Assembly (NCBI GenBank): GCA_027604705.1
Contig: JADHYV010000005.1
Span: 496,001-560,000, forward strand
Origin: Allomyces arbusculus
Taxonomy: Eukaryota; Blastocladiomycota; Blastocladiomycetes; Blastocladiales; Blastocladiaceae
Direction of reading: 5' to 3'
DNA length: 64,000 bases
This document shows, one piece after another, positions 1 through 11,098 of this stretch. Made by a program: the position numbers and the translations under genes. Position 1 is the first letter of the stretch. Each line of letters begins with the position of its first letter. The notes beneath the pieces are model-generated. The model did not search any database. It was not told the DNA's origin and saw nothing but the letters and a program-made list of their open reading frames with translations.

Positions 1-532
1 TGTCAGCCGTGAATGACGTGGACTTGACGCAGCTCGTCCACCGCACGCAAATTTGGGGAGGGATTGACGTGGTGCGTCGTGGTGCGTCGCGGTGCTCATT
101 CGGATTGAGGGAGCTTGGATGCGGAATCCGGGGGTTTCAGGTCACGCAGCGATGGCGTGTGGGCTTTGCGCAGGGGCTTGGCGTGGCTTTGCGGCAGCCG
201 CACGGTTTCACCGATTTCAGGGTTTACAGGCTCGTTTTTTCAACGTGCCGGCCTCTGCGCGCGCCATTCCCATTTTTTCAGAGGGTCTTTCGGTCGCGCG
301 TTGGGCCTGGTGTTGGCCCGCCAGCGCCAACGCACAAGCACAGCTCCTCCCCGGCCGGCCGGTCGACCGACCAACCGACCGACCTGCGCGCTTCTCCCCA
401 CAGCCGGCAACCTCCACAAGCATCCTGCTGCCGCTCCTCTCGCCTCCGCCGCCGCAGCCGCCGCCGCTGCCTCGCCGCCCGCGCTCTGCTTGACCTGCCT
501 GCCCGCCCGCCCGCCCGCCCGCCCGCCGCGCC
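1..532. other. 5' flank of the Opi1-like gene
   Basis: No reading frame here has family resemblance. From about 350 to 530 the sequence is strongly C-rich on the plus strand (CCG/CCCG runs, including several tandem GCCC units just before the ATG at 533), as expected of a GC-rich 5' leader or proximal promoter. The long open frames on both strands come from base composition. No TATA box was found. Confidence 0.5.
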
Positions 533-3001
533 ATGATCGAGCCGCCGCTTCCCGCCGCGCCTGTTGCTGGCGCGGTCCCCACCGTCACGCCCGTGCCCGC
601 AGCCCTGCCCCTGCCCGCTGCAACACCGCGCATCTCCGTCATGGCGCTCTGCAACGAGGCCGACGCGGCCGACCAAGGCGACAATGACGATGACGACGAT
701 GACGATGCTCACGTCGTGGACGACGATGCCGTGGACGGCGGCGCACTGTCCAACACCCTGCCGCTGCCGGTACCGGCACCACCGACGGCCGCAGCCGCCA
801 CGGCGCCAGGGGACACATCCGAGCCGGCGCCGCCCGCCCTTGCCGCCGCCGCGCCCATCGCCGCCACGCCCATCGCCGCCACGACGCCCGAGGAACCCGA
901 CCCGGACATGATGCTGGCCGCGCAGGCGCTCGACGGCCTGCGCGCATCCGTCCCGCCCTCGTCGGCCTCGCCCGCGCACGGCGCCGCGCAGGCCCCGCAC
1001 TTCCTCTCGCGCGTCTCGGCGCTCCCGCTCGTGAATACCTCGATCAAGTCGATTTCCAACCTTTACGCGTCGACCAAGGCCACCTCCAAGGTCGTGCAGT
1101 ACTCGGCCGACGTGCTCGAGGCCAATGTCGTGCGCCCCTTTGGCGCCATGGCCGGCCGGTACCTGCAGCACTCGCCCGTCGTGCACTCGGTCGACGAGTT
1201 TGCCTGCCGCCAGTTCGACCGGCTGGTCGGGTCCCCCCCACCGGCGCCTATGGACGTCGACGGGCTCGCCCCGCCGCCGCAGCACCAGCAAATGCCGCCG
1301 TTTGTGCACACGCACCACGCACACGCGCACGCGCACGCGCACGCGGGCCACCCGGGCCACGCACTCCAACACCACGCGGCCCACGTCCTCGCACACGCCG
1401 CGCACGCGCCGCCACCGCGGACACCCGCCACCTTGGCCCTCGCACAAGCCGCTGTGTCCTCGCCCAAGAAACGGCCGCGCGCGTCGTCGAGCCTCCACCA
1501 TGCCAGCACCGCCGGATCGGCCGCCGTCGACCAGCCCGACGCGCCGCGGCACTTGCGCCGCGCGTCCGTGTCGAGCACGCGCACGCTCTCCCCGGCGCCC
1601 GCAGCCGCACGGCCTGTGCACCGGTCGCGGTGGCAACAGATGACGGCGGGCGCCGTGGCCGCCGCCGGGGCCGGGGCCGCCGTTGTCTCCGAGGAAAGCA
1701 TGAAGTCGCTGCGCTACTGCCTCGAATGGCTCCAGGTGCGTGCGTCTTTCTCCATCGGTTTTGGTTTTATTTTTGACTTGATGACATGGCGTGGGCGTTG
1801 CATTGTTGGGGCCGAGCGCGCGGTTGGCGTGTTTTTCACACTGCGCGCGATCGAGGCGGCGCGCTCCAGTTCATGGGCGAGCACGGCTGGCTGGTCCTGC
1901 GGCTGTGGAAGTGAAGGTGGGACGAGCATCCGCCTTGCTGGAACGCGATAATCACACGACGCGCACCACGCGTGCACGCCCATGCCTAACCCGATCCCCG
2001 AGACGTTTTCACCAACTCTGGCTCTGACCCCCGCTGATTTCGGACGGTGAATGTAGTACGCGACGCAACAAATCGACGCGCAAATGACGCACCTGCGCAA
2101 CTTTCTCCTGTCGCTCGCGCGCGGCACCGGGCTGGCACTGACCGCCGGCACGTCTGCCGCCGCGCACAACCAGGCGTCGTCCACGTCCGCATCGGCGTCC
2201 GCACCAAGCGATACGGCCGTTGCCGCGCGCGACGCGATGCCCGTCGTCGCCTCGAGTTTCCCAACACTTGCTGAAATCAAGCGCGACCTCGCCGAGACGT
2301 TGCGCCGCGTCGTCGATGTCGTTGGCCGGTACGCCGGCAATTTCCTTGCCGGCGACGCGCGTGCGCGCGTGCGTGCGTTTATCCTGTCCCTGCCCTCGCG
2401 GTGGGCCTCGCTGAATGCGCCCTCGCCCACGACGCCCGTGCCCAACGCTGACGAGTCGCGCGAAGCGCAGCGTGTGCTCACGTTTGCCGCGGAATCGGCC
2501 GACGTGCTGCGTTCGATGCAAGACATTTTCGGCCATTCCCTCGCGACCGCCGAACAGTGGCTCGGCACGCTCGAAAAAGTGCCGTTTGTCAACTCGCTCG
2601 TGGCCCCGTCGGCGGCCGTCGCCGCTGCAGCAAGCATGCACCACCAGGCGCCCGGATCACCGACAATCGCGCACCACTTGGCCAACATGTCGCTCGCGTC
2701 GCCCGTGCCGTCGCCACACCTCACGCCCGTGCGCGGCATGCGCATGCCCGCGCCCGAGATTGCGGCGCTATTTGCCGCGCACGCGCCATTGCCGCCGTCG
2801 TCCGCGTCAGCGTCGGCCTCGGCCTCGGCGTCGTCGAGTTCCGAGGACGACGTGCCCGTGCCGCTCATTGTCCCGCCGCGCGATTCGGCAACGGCGTCGC
2901 CAGAACCGCCGGGGATCAAGAAGCGCCGGAAGGCTGGGAAGAAGGGGGCCGCAGCGGCAGGCGCAGGGGTGGTCCCCGTGGACGCGCCGGCGCGGCACTA
3001 G
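533..3001 (+). CDS. OPI1: Opi1-family transcriptional regulator
   Basis: Two exons, 533..1735 and 2057..3001 (phase 0; intron donor GTGCGT), giving 715 residues. The first conserved block (about residues 160-232) carries RVSALPLVNTSI and DEFACRQFDRL. The second (about 364-425) spans the intron and reads SRWQQM, SEESMKSLRYCLEWLQ, then YATQQIDAQMTHLRNF. Both blocks and their order are those of the Opi1 family (PF08618). In yeast Opi1 represses phospholipid-synthesis genes and is held at the ER by phosphatidic acid and VAP; that role is transferred by homology only. A histidine-rich, alternating His-Ala stretch (about 258-295), an acidic run near residue 50, a Ser-rich C-terminal region and a basic patch (IKKRRKAGKKG) lie outside the domain. 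The 321-bp intron is much longer than any other in the window. Start chosen as the first ATG of the open frame. Confidence 0.85.
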
Positions 3002-4846
3002 AGTCGCGTCGGTCGTGGGTGCCAGAGGGGAGGGTGAGGGTGAGGGTGAGGTCAAGGGGGAAGTTGGGGGTGGATCAGAGTCGCCGTGTGTGTGTCCTGG
3101 TTTTTTGTTCGTCTTTTCTTGCCGTTTGGAAGGTCTCGGCTTTTGGTTTTGTTTTTTCCTACCCTCATCGTGTGGCCCGGTTGGACCCTCCCGATTTCTT
3201 GAGGGCCCGTTTTCCCGTTGTCCACTGGGCCGCTGGTGCTTTCCGTTTGCCGGCTGTCGATTCCATATGTTGATTGGTTTGGATGCAAGAGCCCGTTGCG
3301 ACTCTGCCTTGCCCGCTGCTGGCTGATCAGGATGGAGAGTGATGATGGCCCCCCGATCCGGCTACTCGCACGAAAGCGCGCCCTCTATGATATCCGACGT
3401 TTTTTATTTGGGCTCGGTATGTGCGAGCAAGGCGCCGCACGTGTGGGTGCGGGCATGGTTGGTGGAAGGAGTCGCGCACGGGTATTGCTTGGCTTCACTG
3501 GTTTCGTGATGTTGTTTGGCTTCCTTCTCTCGTCAACTCTCCTTTGGTATTCATTTCACACGCACGCGTGGGTTTTGTCCGTGATCGGCATGCATTCGTC
3601 AATAACTACATGGTAACGATTTTGGTGGTGCTCGCATGGTTGCTGGTGCGTCTTGCAGCGGGTCGTGACGGACAGGTCGCACGAATTGGCGGCGCCATGA
3701 ACGATGAGCTCCATGCGTACTTGACCGGGTGGAGAATAATGCTGCGGGGACGGGGAGCACGAAATCGGCATCGAAACGGAGACCACTTTGCTTCGTCGAG
3801 CCTACAACAATCATGGACGGTCGAGAACGGACATGATCGCCATTATTAGAAAAACAGCATGCCATCTGCAGCCCGCTCCTTCACCATTATCGCCGCACCA
3901 AATACATCCTAGACGCCAATCACTCGTCGCTACGCGATCGTGTTCAAACTGCCAACCAACACAACGAAAGGGGCATTCGCACTCCTCTCATTCGCCGCTC
4001 CGACTTCCCCGTGGCAGGGGCGCGCAGTGCCAATGCACGTGCGTGTGAAGCAGTCGAATGCCATGCTGGCCGCTTGGCCAATGGAACCGCTTTGCAGGCA
4101 GCACATTTCTTAAGTCAGATCGCAACAGTAGGCGTATGCGCGCGCTGGTGATGCCTATGGAGAAGACAACTGGACCCGACTTGGCCGCTTGGCCAACCGT
4201 GTTCCCTTCTCGATGGGCAGCAACGCGCGTGCGTCCTCATCCCTGCCACGCTTTAGCATGGATATCGGTGCGCAAGTGGTTAAATCGTTGTGGTCGACCG
4301 GGACGGGAGACGGAGTGGAGGGTTGGAGGCGTGGCACTGAGCGGGGTGTTGCTGCACTGGATGCCCGATGGAGTCGGACCCGCGCGGAGTGGAACCCGCG
4401 CGGTACTGCGGCTGTGACCAACGCTTCATCTGTTTAGCAGTACGCAAAAACGGCCGGGTGCCCGACGCAGCGGTGGATCATTTGATGCATCAGCGGCAGC
4501 AGGCGGCCATGCGATGGCAGGCAAGACACGTCGAACCAAGCATGCAACTGCGTTTTGTGAGCATGTGGGACCGCGCATAATCAGCTTTTGACGTGAATCA
4601 ACATGGTCTCGTATAGCTCGTGGGGTTAATCGATTGATTCATGTTCTGTTTGGCGGCTCTCTTCGCCAGGCCGTACTTCTTCTGCCTCCTGCCTGTTTCC
4701 GCTGTTTTCGACGCCATGCCTTCAGATACGCGAGAATCGACCTTCTTCATTTGATACAAGCTATGGACAGACACATCAACAACCTCCTACGTATGACTAC
4801 AACCGCGACTTACGCGTAACATTCTGCTGGTCAGCCCCCACCAGCA
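3002..4846. other. Intergenic region, convergent 3' ends
   Basis: This separates the Opi1-like stop from the stop of small heat-shock gene A on the opposite strand. The first 300 bases are T-rich on the plus strand (3' UTR-like). The rest has lower GC and no credible coding frame. A 15-base word (TGGCCGCTTGGCCAA) occurs near 4066 and again near 4182. Nothing else recognisable. Confidence 0.5.
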
Positions 4847-5500
4847 TTACTCGACCGCGATCTGGCGCTTCTCCGCAACTTCGGCCTTCTTGGGCACCGT
4901 CACCGTCAGGACGCCATCGACCGATGCGGCCTTGATCGCGTCCGTGTCGGCGGCGGGGGGCAGCGCCATTTGCCGCTCAAACTTGCCGGTGTACCGCTCG
5001 CGCACGTGCACGGTGCCGTCGACCTTTTCGCCGTCGACGTTGGCCTCACCCGCAATTGTGAGCACGCGGTCGTGCACCTCGACGGTGATGTTTTCCTTGG
5101 GGACGCCGGGCGTGTCGAGCTTGATGACGATTTCCGAGTCGGTCTCGACGCTACGTTGCAGGGTGGGTGGGATAACGAGGTCAGAAATTGGCTGCAACTA
5201 TGGCTGGGATGGGAAGGTGGATAAAAGCGACGTACACGTCCATGCGCGGCGAAAACGAGGCAGCAGTCTGCTCGACCGGGTCGTCGCCGTCAGCAGCAGC
5301 ATCGGCAGCGGGGGCCCCACGCGACGCGGCATCGATCAGCTCGCGAAGCATGCGGTCGAGGTCACGGCGCATCGCTAGAGCGTGTTGACGAGGATGTCAT
5401 GAGTTGCTTTTCATTCATCGTGCCGTGGGCTCCGATCCAAGATCGTCAACGCACAGTAGAACGAGCGGTCGAACGTAACGGGCTCAAAGAAGAGGGCCAT
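4847..5500 (-). CDS. Small heat-shock protein A (Hsp20/alpha-crystallin)
   Basis: Three exons on the minus strand: 5500..5455, 5374..5236 and 5150..4847 (introns 80 and 85 bp), 162 residues. It begins MALFFEPVTFDRSF. The alpha-crystallin domain starts at DVVETDSEIVIKLDTPG and contains the VRERYTGKFERQMALP strand region and GVLTVTVPKK near the end, the usual Hsp20 landmarks; Hsp20 proteins are ATP-independent holdases. The tiny first exon was found by comparison with paralogue B at 21060..21644 (MALFRP... then RDMNRML against RDLDRML). The second donor must lie inside the Val codon (GT|GTACGT) to keep frame, and the same position works in B. A TATA box lies about 105 bp upstream. Confidence 0.9.
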
Positions 5501-6319
5501 GATGGTGATGGGTAGGGAAGTGTGCGTTGGTTGGAGAGCGTGGAGATCAGGCTCGATTCGAGTGCTGGATGACGAGCATCCATCGCGCGGGTCGACAGTG
5601 GTTTATATATCTGGCGCGGCGATGTGTGCGACCGATCCATCCAACTCGGCTCGAAGCGTCCTCAAGTCGCGTCAGTTCCAAGTGTGAATCGGCGCGGATG
5701 CACGACGACGCGCGATACCGCCTCGCATTCCGGTGGCGAGTGCGGCCGGGATGACAGCGACACCACTCGGCTGCGGCGACGGGAGCACACAGTGCGGTTC
5801 GGCGCGCCGTGAACGTCGTCGAAGGTCTTGGCGCGCGTTAGCGTGCCGTTGCCGGAGTTGTTAGCATCGAGGAGAGACTCGATCGTGAGCGGTGGGGGCC
5901 GTCGCGCCGCTGCGCCGCCCCGCATGGTGATCCAACGTTGATGCGACGCGACGCGTTGCGAGCAGGGTCCGAAAGGCGCGTGTGCATGAGCCAACACAGA
6001 ACAATGCCGAACAACTGCGTTCACGATGAAGGTTCGTCGTGCACGATCGTGTCAGCACGGGTCGGGACGTGCCGGGTTTGGTGGCGCGACGCGTTTTGTC
6101 TTTTGGCTTGTGCGGCGGCGCTCGCAGCGCTTGAGTGGTGCCAAACACACGTGAGTGCATAGACTCTGACATGCACGAAACCGATCGAACCGAAAGCAGG
6201 GCACCCAACCTTGGAGAAGATAACAATACTGCGAGCTCGATCTATTGCGAAGCAAGCCAAGTCACTCCGTGTCGACAATGGGCCCGGTCCGGGTGGCGAG
6301 CGACCACCGTCTCCGCGGC
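5501..6319. other. Promoter of small heat-shock gene A and 3' flank of OPA3
   Basis: About 0.8 kb with no supportable coding frame. It holds the TATA box at 5602..5609 and, further up, the 3' flank of OPA3, which is transcribed in the same direction. Confidence 0.5.
5602..5609 (-). promoter_or_regulatory. TATA box of small heat-shock gene A
   Basis: TATATAAA on the minus strand, about 100 bp upstream of the ATG at 5500. Its position fits a core promoter for a stress-inducible gene. I did not find a clean heat-shock element beside it. Confidence 0.6.
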
Positions 6320-7182
6320 CTACCAGAACCATCCCCGCCGCCCCGTCGCCGCCGGTGCTGACTCTCCCGGTCCCGCTGCTGCCGCGGCCGCCACGCTCGC
6401 CTCGGCTGCCCTTGCCAGCATCTTCTCTCGCTCCCTCTCCTCGACCATTTGCGCGACCGCCGCCTGCAACTCGGCGACGTGGCCCTTGAGCACAGCGACC
6501 TCGTTATGTGCCGCCTGCGCCTCTTGCTCAACCGCCGTAATCCGCGCGTTCTGCACGGCTTCCTTGCGCTTGCTCGACCGCGATGCGCGCTGGGCTTCCA
6601 CGGCGACCACGGTCGCGACGAGCGCAAAGAGTGTGGCTTCTCCGATGAAGGCAGCGCCGCGTTCGAGAGCTCTAAATCGAGAGAGCGTGAGCACGCGGGT
6701 CGTGGGATGAGGTGGGGGTGGGCGAGTGGGGGAGGAGACGTACCGCGCCTCGGTAAGCGGGCGGATGTGGTCGACCTGCGAAATAGGGAGGGGGGGGGGG
6801 GGGCGCAGAGTGATCAGGGACGTGATGCAAGCGGCGGTGCATGTTGTTGAGAGAACGCACGGGCGTCTCGAAGATTTTCGACTTGAGCGTGTTTTCGAAC
6901 CGGTGGACACTGCGCGAGGAAGGAGACACGGTCAACGTCGAGTTCATACAGTGCACCGACGACTGGCACAACGCGCACGTACGATTGCGCAAACAGCACG
7001 CAGCGCGAACTGAACTCGGGATGGGTTCTGCAAAGCGGTTTCGTGGCATCAGGAACGGTCAAACCGCGCGATGGGCCAAGAACGGATCCGGGTAAAATGT
7101 ACTTGGCGTAGTTCTTCACGGCATTTGCAATGGGTTTGGCCATGGTGCGCAGGAACAGGTAGCCGACCTTGGCCGCACTCAT
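6320..7182 (-). CDS. OPA3: OPA3-like mitochondrial protein
   Basis: Five exons: 7182..7103, 7027..6983, 6909..6861, 6775..6744 and 6671..6320, 185 residues. The N-terminus MSAAKVGYLFLRTMAKPIAN is the OPA3 hallmark. The splices restore THPEFSSRCVLFAQS, VHRFENTLKSKIFETP, VDHIRPLTEARALERGAAF and IGEATLFALVATVVAVEAQR, in the order and spacing of fungal and animal OPA3, followed by a coiled-coil and Ala-rich tail ending GRRGWFW. OPA3 proteins sit at the mitochondrial inner or outer membrane; their biochemical role is unsettled. Introns are 72-85 bp. The third intron has a C14-type pyrimidine tract before its acceptor. An alternative third-intron donor at CAC|GTCCCT would add residues that break the alignment. 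The first in-frame ATG matching the family was chosen; a 23-codon upstream extension was rejected. Confidence 0.9.
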
Positions 7183-7802
7183 CGTGACGGCGGGGAACGG
7201 CGAGAGCAGTGGGTTGGGAGGAGCAAAGGGCAAGCGAGCGCGCGAGCTCACGCGATCATCGACGGCTCACAGCGGTCGTTGGCGACGTCCAGCCGAAGAC
7301 ACGGCCAGGAACAAGCTGAGTAAACGGCAGGGACCGGATGCTCCGCAAGCTAACGACAGGCTTGGGCTGGTTGATGGATGAAGTCGAGTTTGCGCGCTGT
7401 GGCGGGTTGAACGAGTTGCTGGCGAGTCGGCGCCGCGCAGCGAGTGCACTGCAGGTAGTGGCGAGTCCAGACCGGCGCGCAAGATTGTTAAGAGTGGAAG
7501 TGATCAAAGCAGCCGCTGTTGCCAGCCGGTTTGTTGGATGGTTTGGTTTGCATGAGGTGGTTTGGCTGCGGTGGGTGCGGTAGATGGCTCGATAGATCTG
7601 GCATGATTCACAGGTGACCGCGACAAGCTGGTTCACGCGAGCCGCCAACGTCGAACCGACTCAAACCGCCGGCCAGCCCCATCCGCGACTCGCCAAATCA
7701 TCTCCCAGTCGCCCAAACATCACTTACCGTGGTCCCTTCCTCGGAGAACCTCCTGCACTGACCACACACCCGACTGCCCGGCGCTCCGCCCAACGCGTCA
7801 CC
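7183..7802. other. Divergent promoter region, OPA3 / CaMKK
   Basis: About 620 bp between two divergent start codons, so it should hold both promoters. No TATA box was found. The kinase frame can be extended upstream only through a GTG at 7614, not an ATG. Confidence 0.5.
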
Positions 7803-10800
7803 ATGGCGGCCACCAGCTGCAACGCACCAAACACGCCGGATCCGACCGAATCTGGACCGCCGCACCTGTCCGACCATGTCGTCTCGCTTCCAGACCCGAC
7901 CGTCGTGCTGCCCTCCAACGAGCCCAATCCCGCATTCTATCCCGTGTCGACCCCCACGTTCACCAATGGCGCCGTGATCAGCCCTACGCTCACTCGCGAC
8001 CACCGCGCTGAGCTGCGCGCGCCCGCCGCACCGCCTTCCACGCTCGACCGGTCAGTGTCCGCCTCATGGGTGCCCGACGCGCACCTCACCGGGTCCCCCA
8101 CGATCTCCCCTACGATCCGGTCCTATCGCGGTGCCGCGCACGACCTGCTCGCAAGTGCCGCGCACACGGCTTCGGGCATGCTGACTGCCGCGCTCGCACG
8201 CGTCGGGCTCAGTCCCGTCCCGACGCGCCGACCGAATACGGCGCCCGCATTGGGCAGCGACGTGGCCATCACGCCTCCCGTCGAGCCCTCGGTTAAGGCG
8301 CGGCATGTGCGCCGGTTGTCGGCGTCACGCGACCTGTTCACGCCCGTGCGCGAGGGGGTCGTGACGGAACACCAGGAGGACGACGAGGGGACGAGTATTC
8401 GCATCAATCAGTACCGCCTGGTGCGCCGGCTGGGCAAGGGCGCGTTTGGGACCGTACAGTACTTGCCTTTCCGCGACTTGTGATTTGTGGGTTCAGCGCA
8501 GTGATTGACGGTGGTGGCTGGCGTGCGTAGCATGGCCGTCGACGAACGTACCAAGATCGAATACGTGCGTTGCGCCTTTCGAAGACCCCAGCATCCTCTT
8601 CGCTCGCTCCTGACCCTTCTCCACCCACCCACCTCACCAGGCTATCAAGGAATTCTCCAAGGCGCGGCTGCGCAAAGCGCAATGGGCCATCAACGCGCGC
8701 CACCGCCGTATGAACCGCGGTGGCGGCAGGAGCATTTCTGGTCGCAGCCCCATGCCGGCACGCGGGTCGCCGTACATGACGCGGTCCACCAGTCGTCCAC
8801 TCGTCGAGCCCAGCTCGCGCAGTTCTAGCCCGGGCGTGACAGCAACCCCCGCAGCCAGCGGCCCGGACGACGACGATATTCTGCACCGCGAGATTGCGAT
8901 CCTGCGCAAGCTGCACCACCCGAATTGCGTCAAGCTGCTCGAGGTGCTCGAGGTGCCGGACGGGGACCAGATATACATGGGTGCGGTTATCTTTTATTTC
9001 CGTGTTGTTTCCGGATGGAGAGCGCCGAGATAACAGTCTGATTGACATCTCTGTGAATAGTCTTTGAAATGTGTCACGGCGGCCCGATCCTGCGCGTCGA
9101 AAAGGAGCCGTTTGATCCGTTCCCCGAGGACAAGGCGCGTGACTACTGCCAGCAGATTCTGCTCGGGCTCGAGTACCTGCACGAGCACCACATTGTGCAC
9201 CGCGGTACGCGTTCTTCACCGCCTCGTTTGCCGTACCGTTGCATGACGTACCGCTCTGATCAATGGACACAGACCTCAAGCCCGACAACCTCCTCCTCGC
9301 AGCCGATGGCACCGTAAAAATCGTCGACTTTTCCGTCTCTGAATGCTTTGCCTCGACCGACGATATTCTCAGTTCCGCTGGATCGCCCGCATTTCTCGCG
9401 CCCGAACTGTGCCGTGTCCAGTCGACTCCGGCCGCCGTCCCGGATGCACGGCCCGCGAGTGGCCGCGCCGCCGATATCTACAGTTTCGGCGTGACGCTCT
9501 ACTGCATGGTGTTTGGCCGACTGCCGTTCCACGGCCAATCGGTGCTCGACTTGTACCGCGCGATCGCCACGAGCGAGCCGGATTATACGCCATCGAGAGG
9601 CGCGTCGGCCGTGTCGCTCGCGCCGGTGCGGGCGATTGGGGACTCGGGGGCGAAGTCGTTGGACGGGATTGGGACGGTGGCGCTGCCGCCGGTGGCGACG
9701 TTGCCGTCATGCACGTCGCGGTCAGCCGACGCCGTTGGTCCCGCACCCGTGGTGCGCGATCTCGGCCTGGTGACGAGCAGTCCAACGACGACCAGTCCAC
9801 GCGCGATCAGCAGCCCAACGACGACCAGTCCCCGCGCGACGAGCACCACCACGTCCCTCGCCACCCCAGGCAGCCCCGCGTCCGCGCCAACCCTCACCAC
9901 TCCACCGTCTCCGGACCTGCTCGACCTCCTGCACCGGATGCTCGCGAAAGACCCGGCCCACCGAATCACGCTCGACCAGATGCGCTCTCACCCGTGGATT
10001 ACCGACCACGATCGGCAAGAACTGCCCTCCAAGGCCGATAACGTCGCCGTCGTCATCCGTCCTGAAGACTTGACGCACGACGAGATCGAGGCGGCGATCG
10101 CGCCGATCAACCCGCTCTGGACGGTCGTCAAGTTCATTGCAAACTTGAAACGGCGTGCGTCCATGTCGGCATCGTCGGCGTCGCTCGCGAGGCCGGCATC
10201 GGCCGTCTCGCTTGGCGGATGTGGCGGGAGTAGAGTCGGTGTGGACGGCAGGTCTGGTGGTGGTGATGGGAGCAGCGGCGGGGTCACGACCGACGGCACG
10301 GACACTTCACCCGCGGCTCCGGCCTCGCCCGCGTCGCCTAGGCAGGCGCCGCACGTGTGGCGCCGTCGCGCAAGTAGCCCTGGCGCACTGATGGTCCCGC
10401 GACCGATGCTCGCGTTTCGTGCGGCACTGAATCTGGATACGGAAATGCCCGCGTCGCCGCGCGGGTCGCGCAGTTCGCCGCAAGGGCTCGGGTTGAGCGC
10501 TGTGCCGGACGAGGAGGATGTCAAGGATTCGGCGGTGGTAGCGGGGGATCAGGGTGCACGGTTTGTGTTGCCGATGGGGGAGCCCGTGGACTATGGGATC
10601 GGCGCGTCGATGGCGAGCGGCGACGGGAGTAACGCGCCGGGACTGGAGCAGGCCGCGCCGCGGTACTCGCCGGTGCCCGACAAGACTTGTCCACCGGACG
10701 GTGTGCCGAGTCCGGGTACGGACACGCGTGGACGTGATGCCGAGTCGGCGAGGGAATCGTCCGGGCCGGATGGGTTTGCTGGGGGCGGGCAACGGCCGGA

Positions 10801-10828
10801 CGCGCGGCAGGGTGGGGCCGTGCTGTAG
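7803..10828 (+). CDS. CaMKK / Snf1-activating-type protein kinase
   Basis: Five exons: 7803..8458, 8531..8564, 8641..8980, 9061..9204 and 9273..10828, 909 residues. After a Ser/Pro-rich N-terminus of about 200 residues come the glycine loop GKGAFGTVH, the Lys motif YAIKEFSKARLRK, HRDLKPDNLLL, the APE equivalent AGSPAFLAPEL and DIYSFGVTLYCM. After the kinase core, RITLDQMRSHPWIT and LPSKADNVAVVIRPEDLTHDEIEAAI with WTVVKFIANLKRR match the C-terminal/regulatory segment of CaMKK kinases, which phosphorylate AMPK/Snf1. Odd points: the DFG motif reads DFS (KIVDFSVSE); a roughly 60-residue insert precedes CHREI; and a repetitive Ser/Thr-Pro insert of about 110 residues splits the C-lobe before LLDLLHRMLAKDP. 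The ATG sits in a good context (CACCATGG). Confidence 0.9.
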
Positions 10829-10847
10829 GAGCGCCTCCATCGGACAA

Positions 10848-10855
10848 TATATAGA
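10848..10855 (+). promoter_or_regulatory. Possible TATA box of the nucleotide-sugar transporter
   Basis: TATATAGA just downstream of the kinase stop and about 245 bp before the transporter ATG at 11099. It is plausible only if the 5' UTR is about 200 bases. Confidence 0.35.
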
Positions 10856-11098
10856 GGGTAGTTCGTGATCGTTTGTGTGCGGGCAAGGCGTGGCCGGACG
10901 CGGTCACGCTTTGCGGTGGTTGTTCGTCCGCCGCTTGCCAAGATGCAACCTGCCCAGGGCGCCACCACCGCGTCCACGCCCAACCACATCCAACCACTCC
11001 CTCCACCGCGTTGCCGATTGCGACGACCAACTTGCTGCAAGACATTGCAACCGCGGTCTCCCGCACCGCGTGCACCGTGTGCAACCACCCTCACCAAC

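Noticed and set aside
278-1636. 452-residue open frame on the minus strand
   Set aside because: It is antisense to the Opi1-like first exon; Arg/Gly-rich composition is the mirror of a GC3-rich coding strand.
3002-4846. Several 60-140 residue frames between the Opi1-like and Hsp20 genes
   Set aside because: There is no codon bias, family resemblance or splice structure; the region lies between convergent 3' ends.
6776-6860. Alternative OPA3 donor at CAC|GTCCCT
   Set aside because: It would insert residues RSLNNMHRRLHH, breaking the gap-free match to OPA3 proteins; donor CCC|GTGCGT fits both length and the local donor consensus.
7614-7802. 63-codon N-terminal extension of the CaMKK frame
   Set aside because: It starts at GTG, not ATG, and has no family sequence; the ATG at 7803 has a good context.
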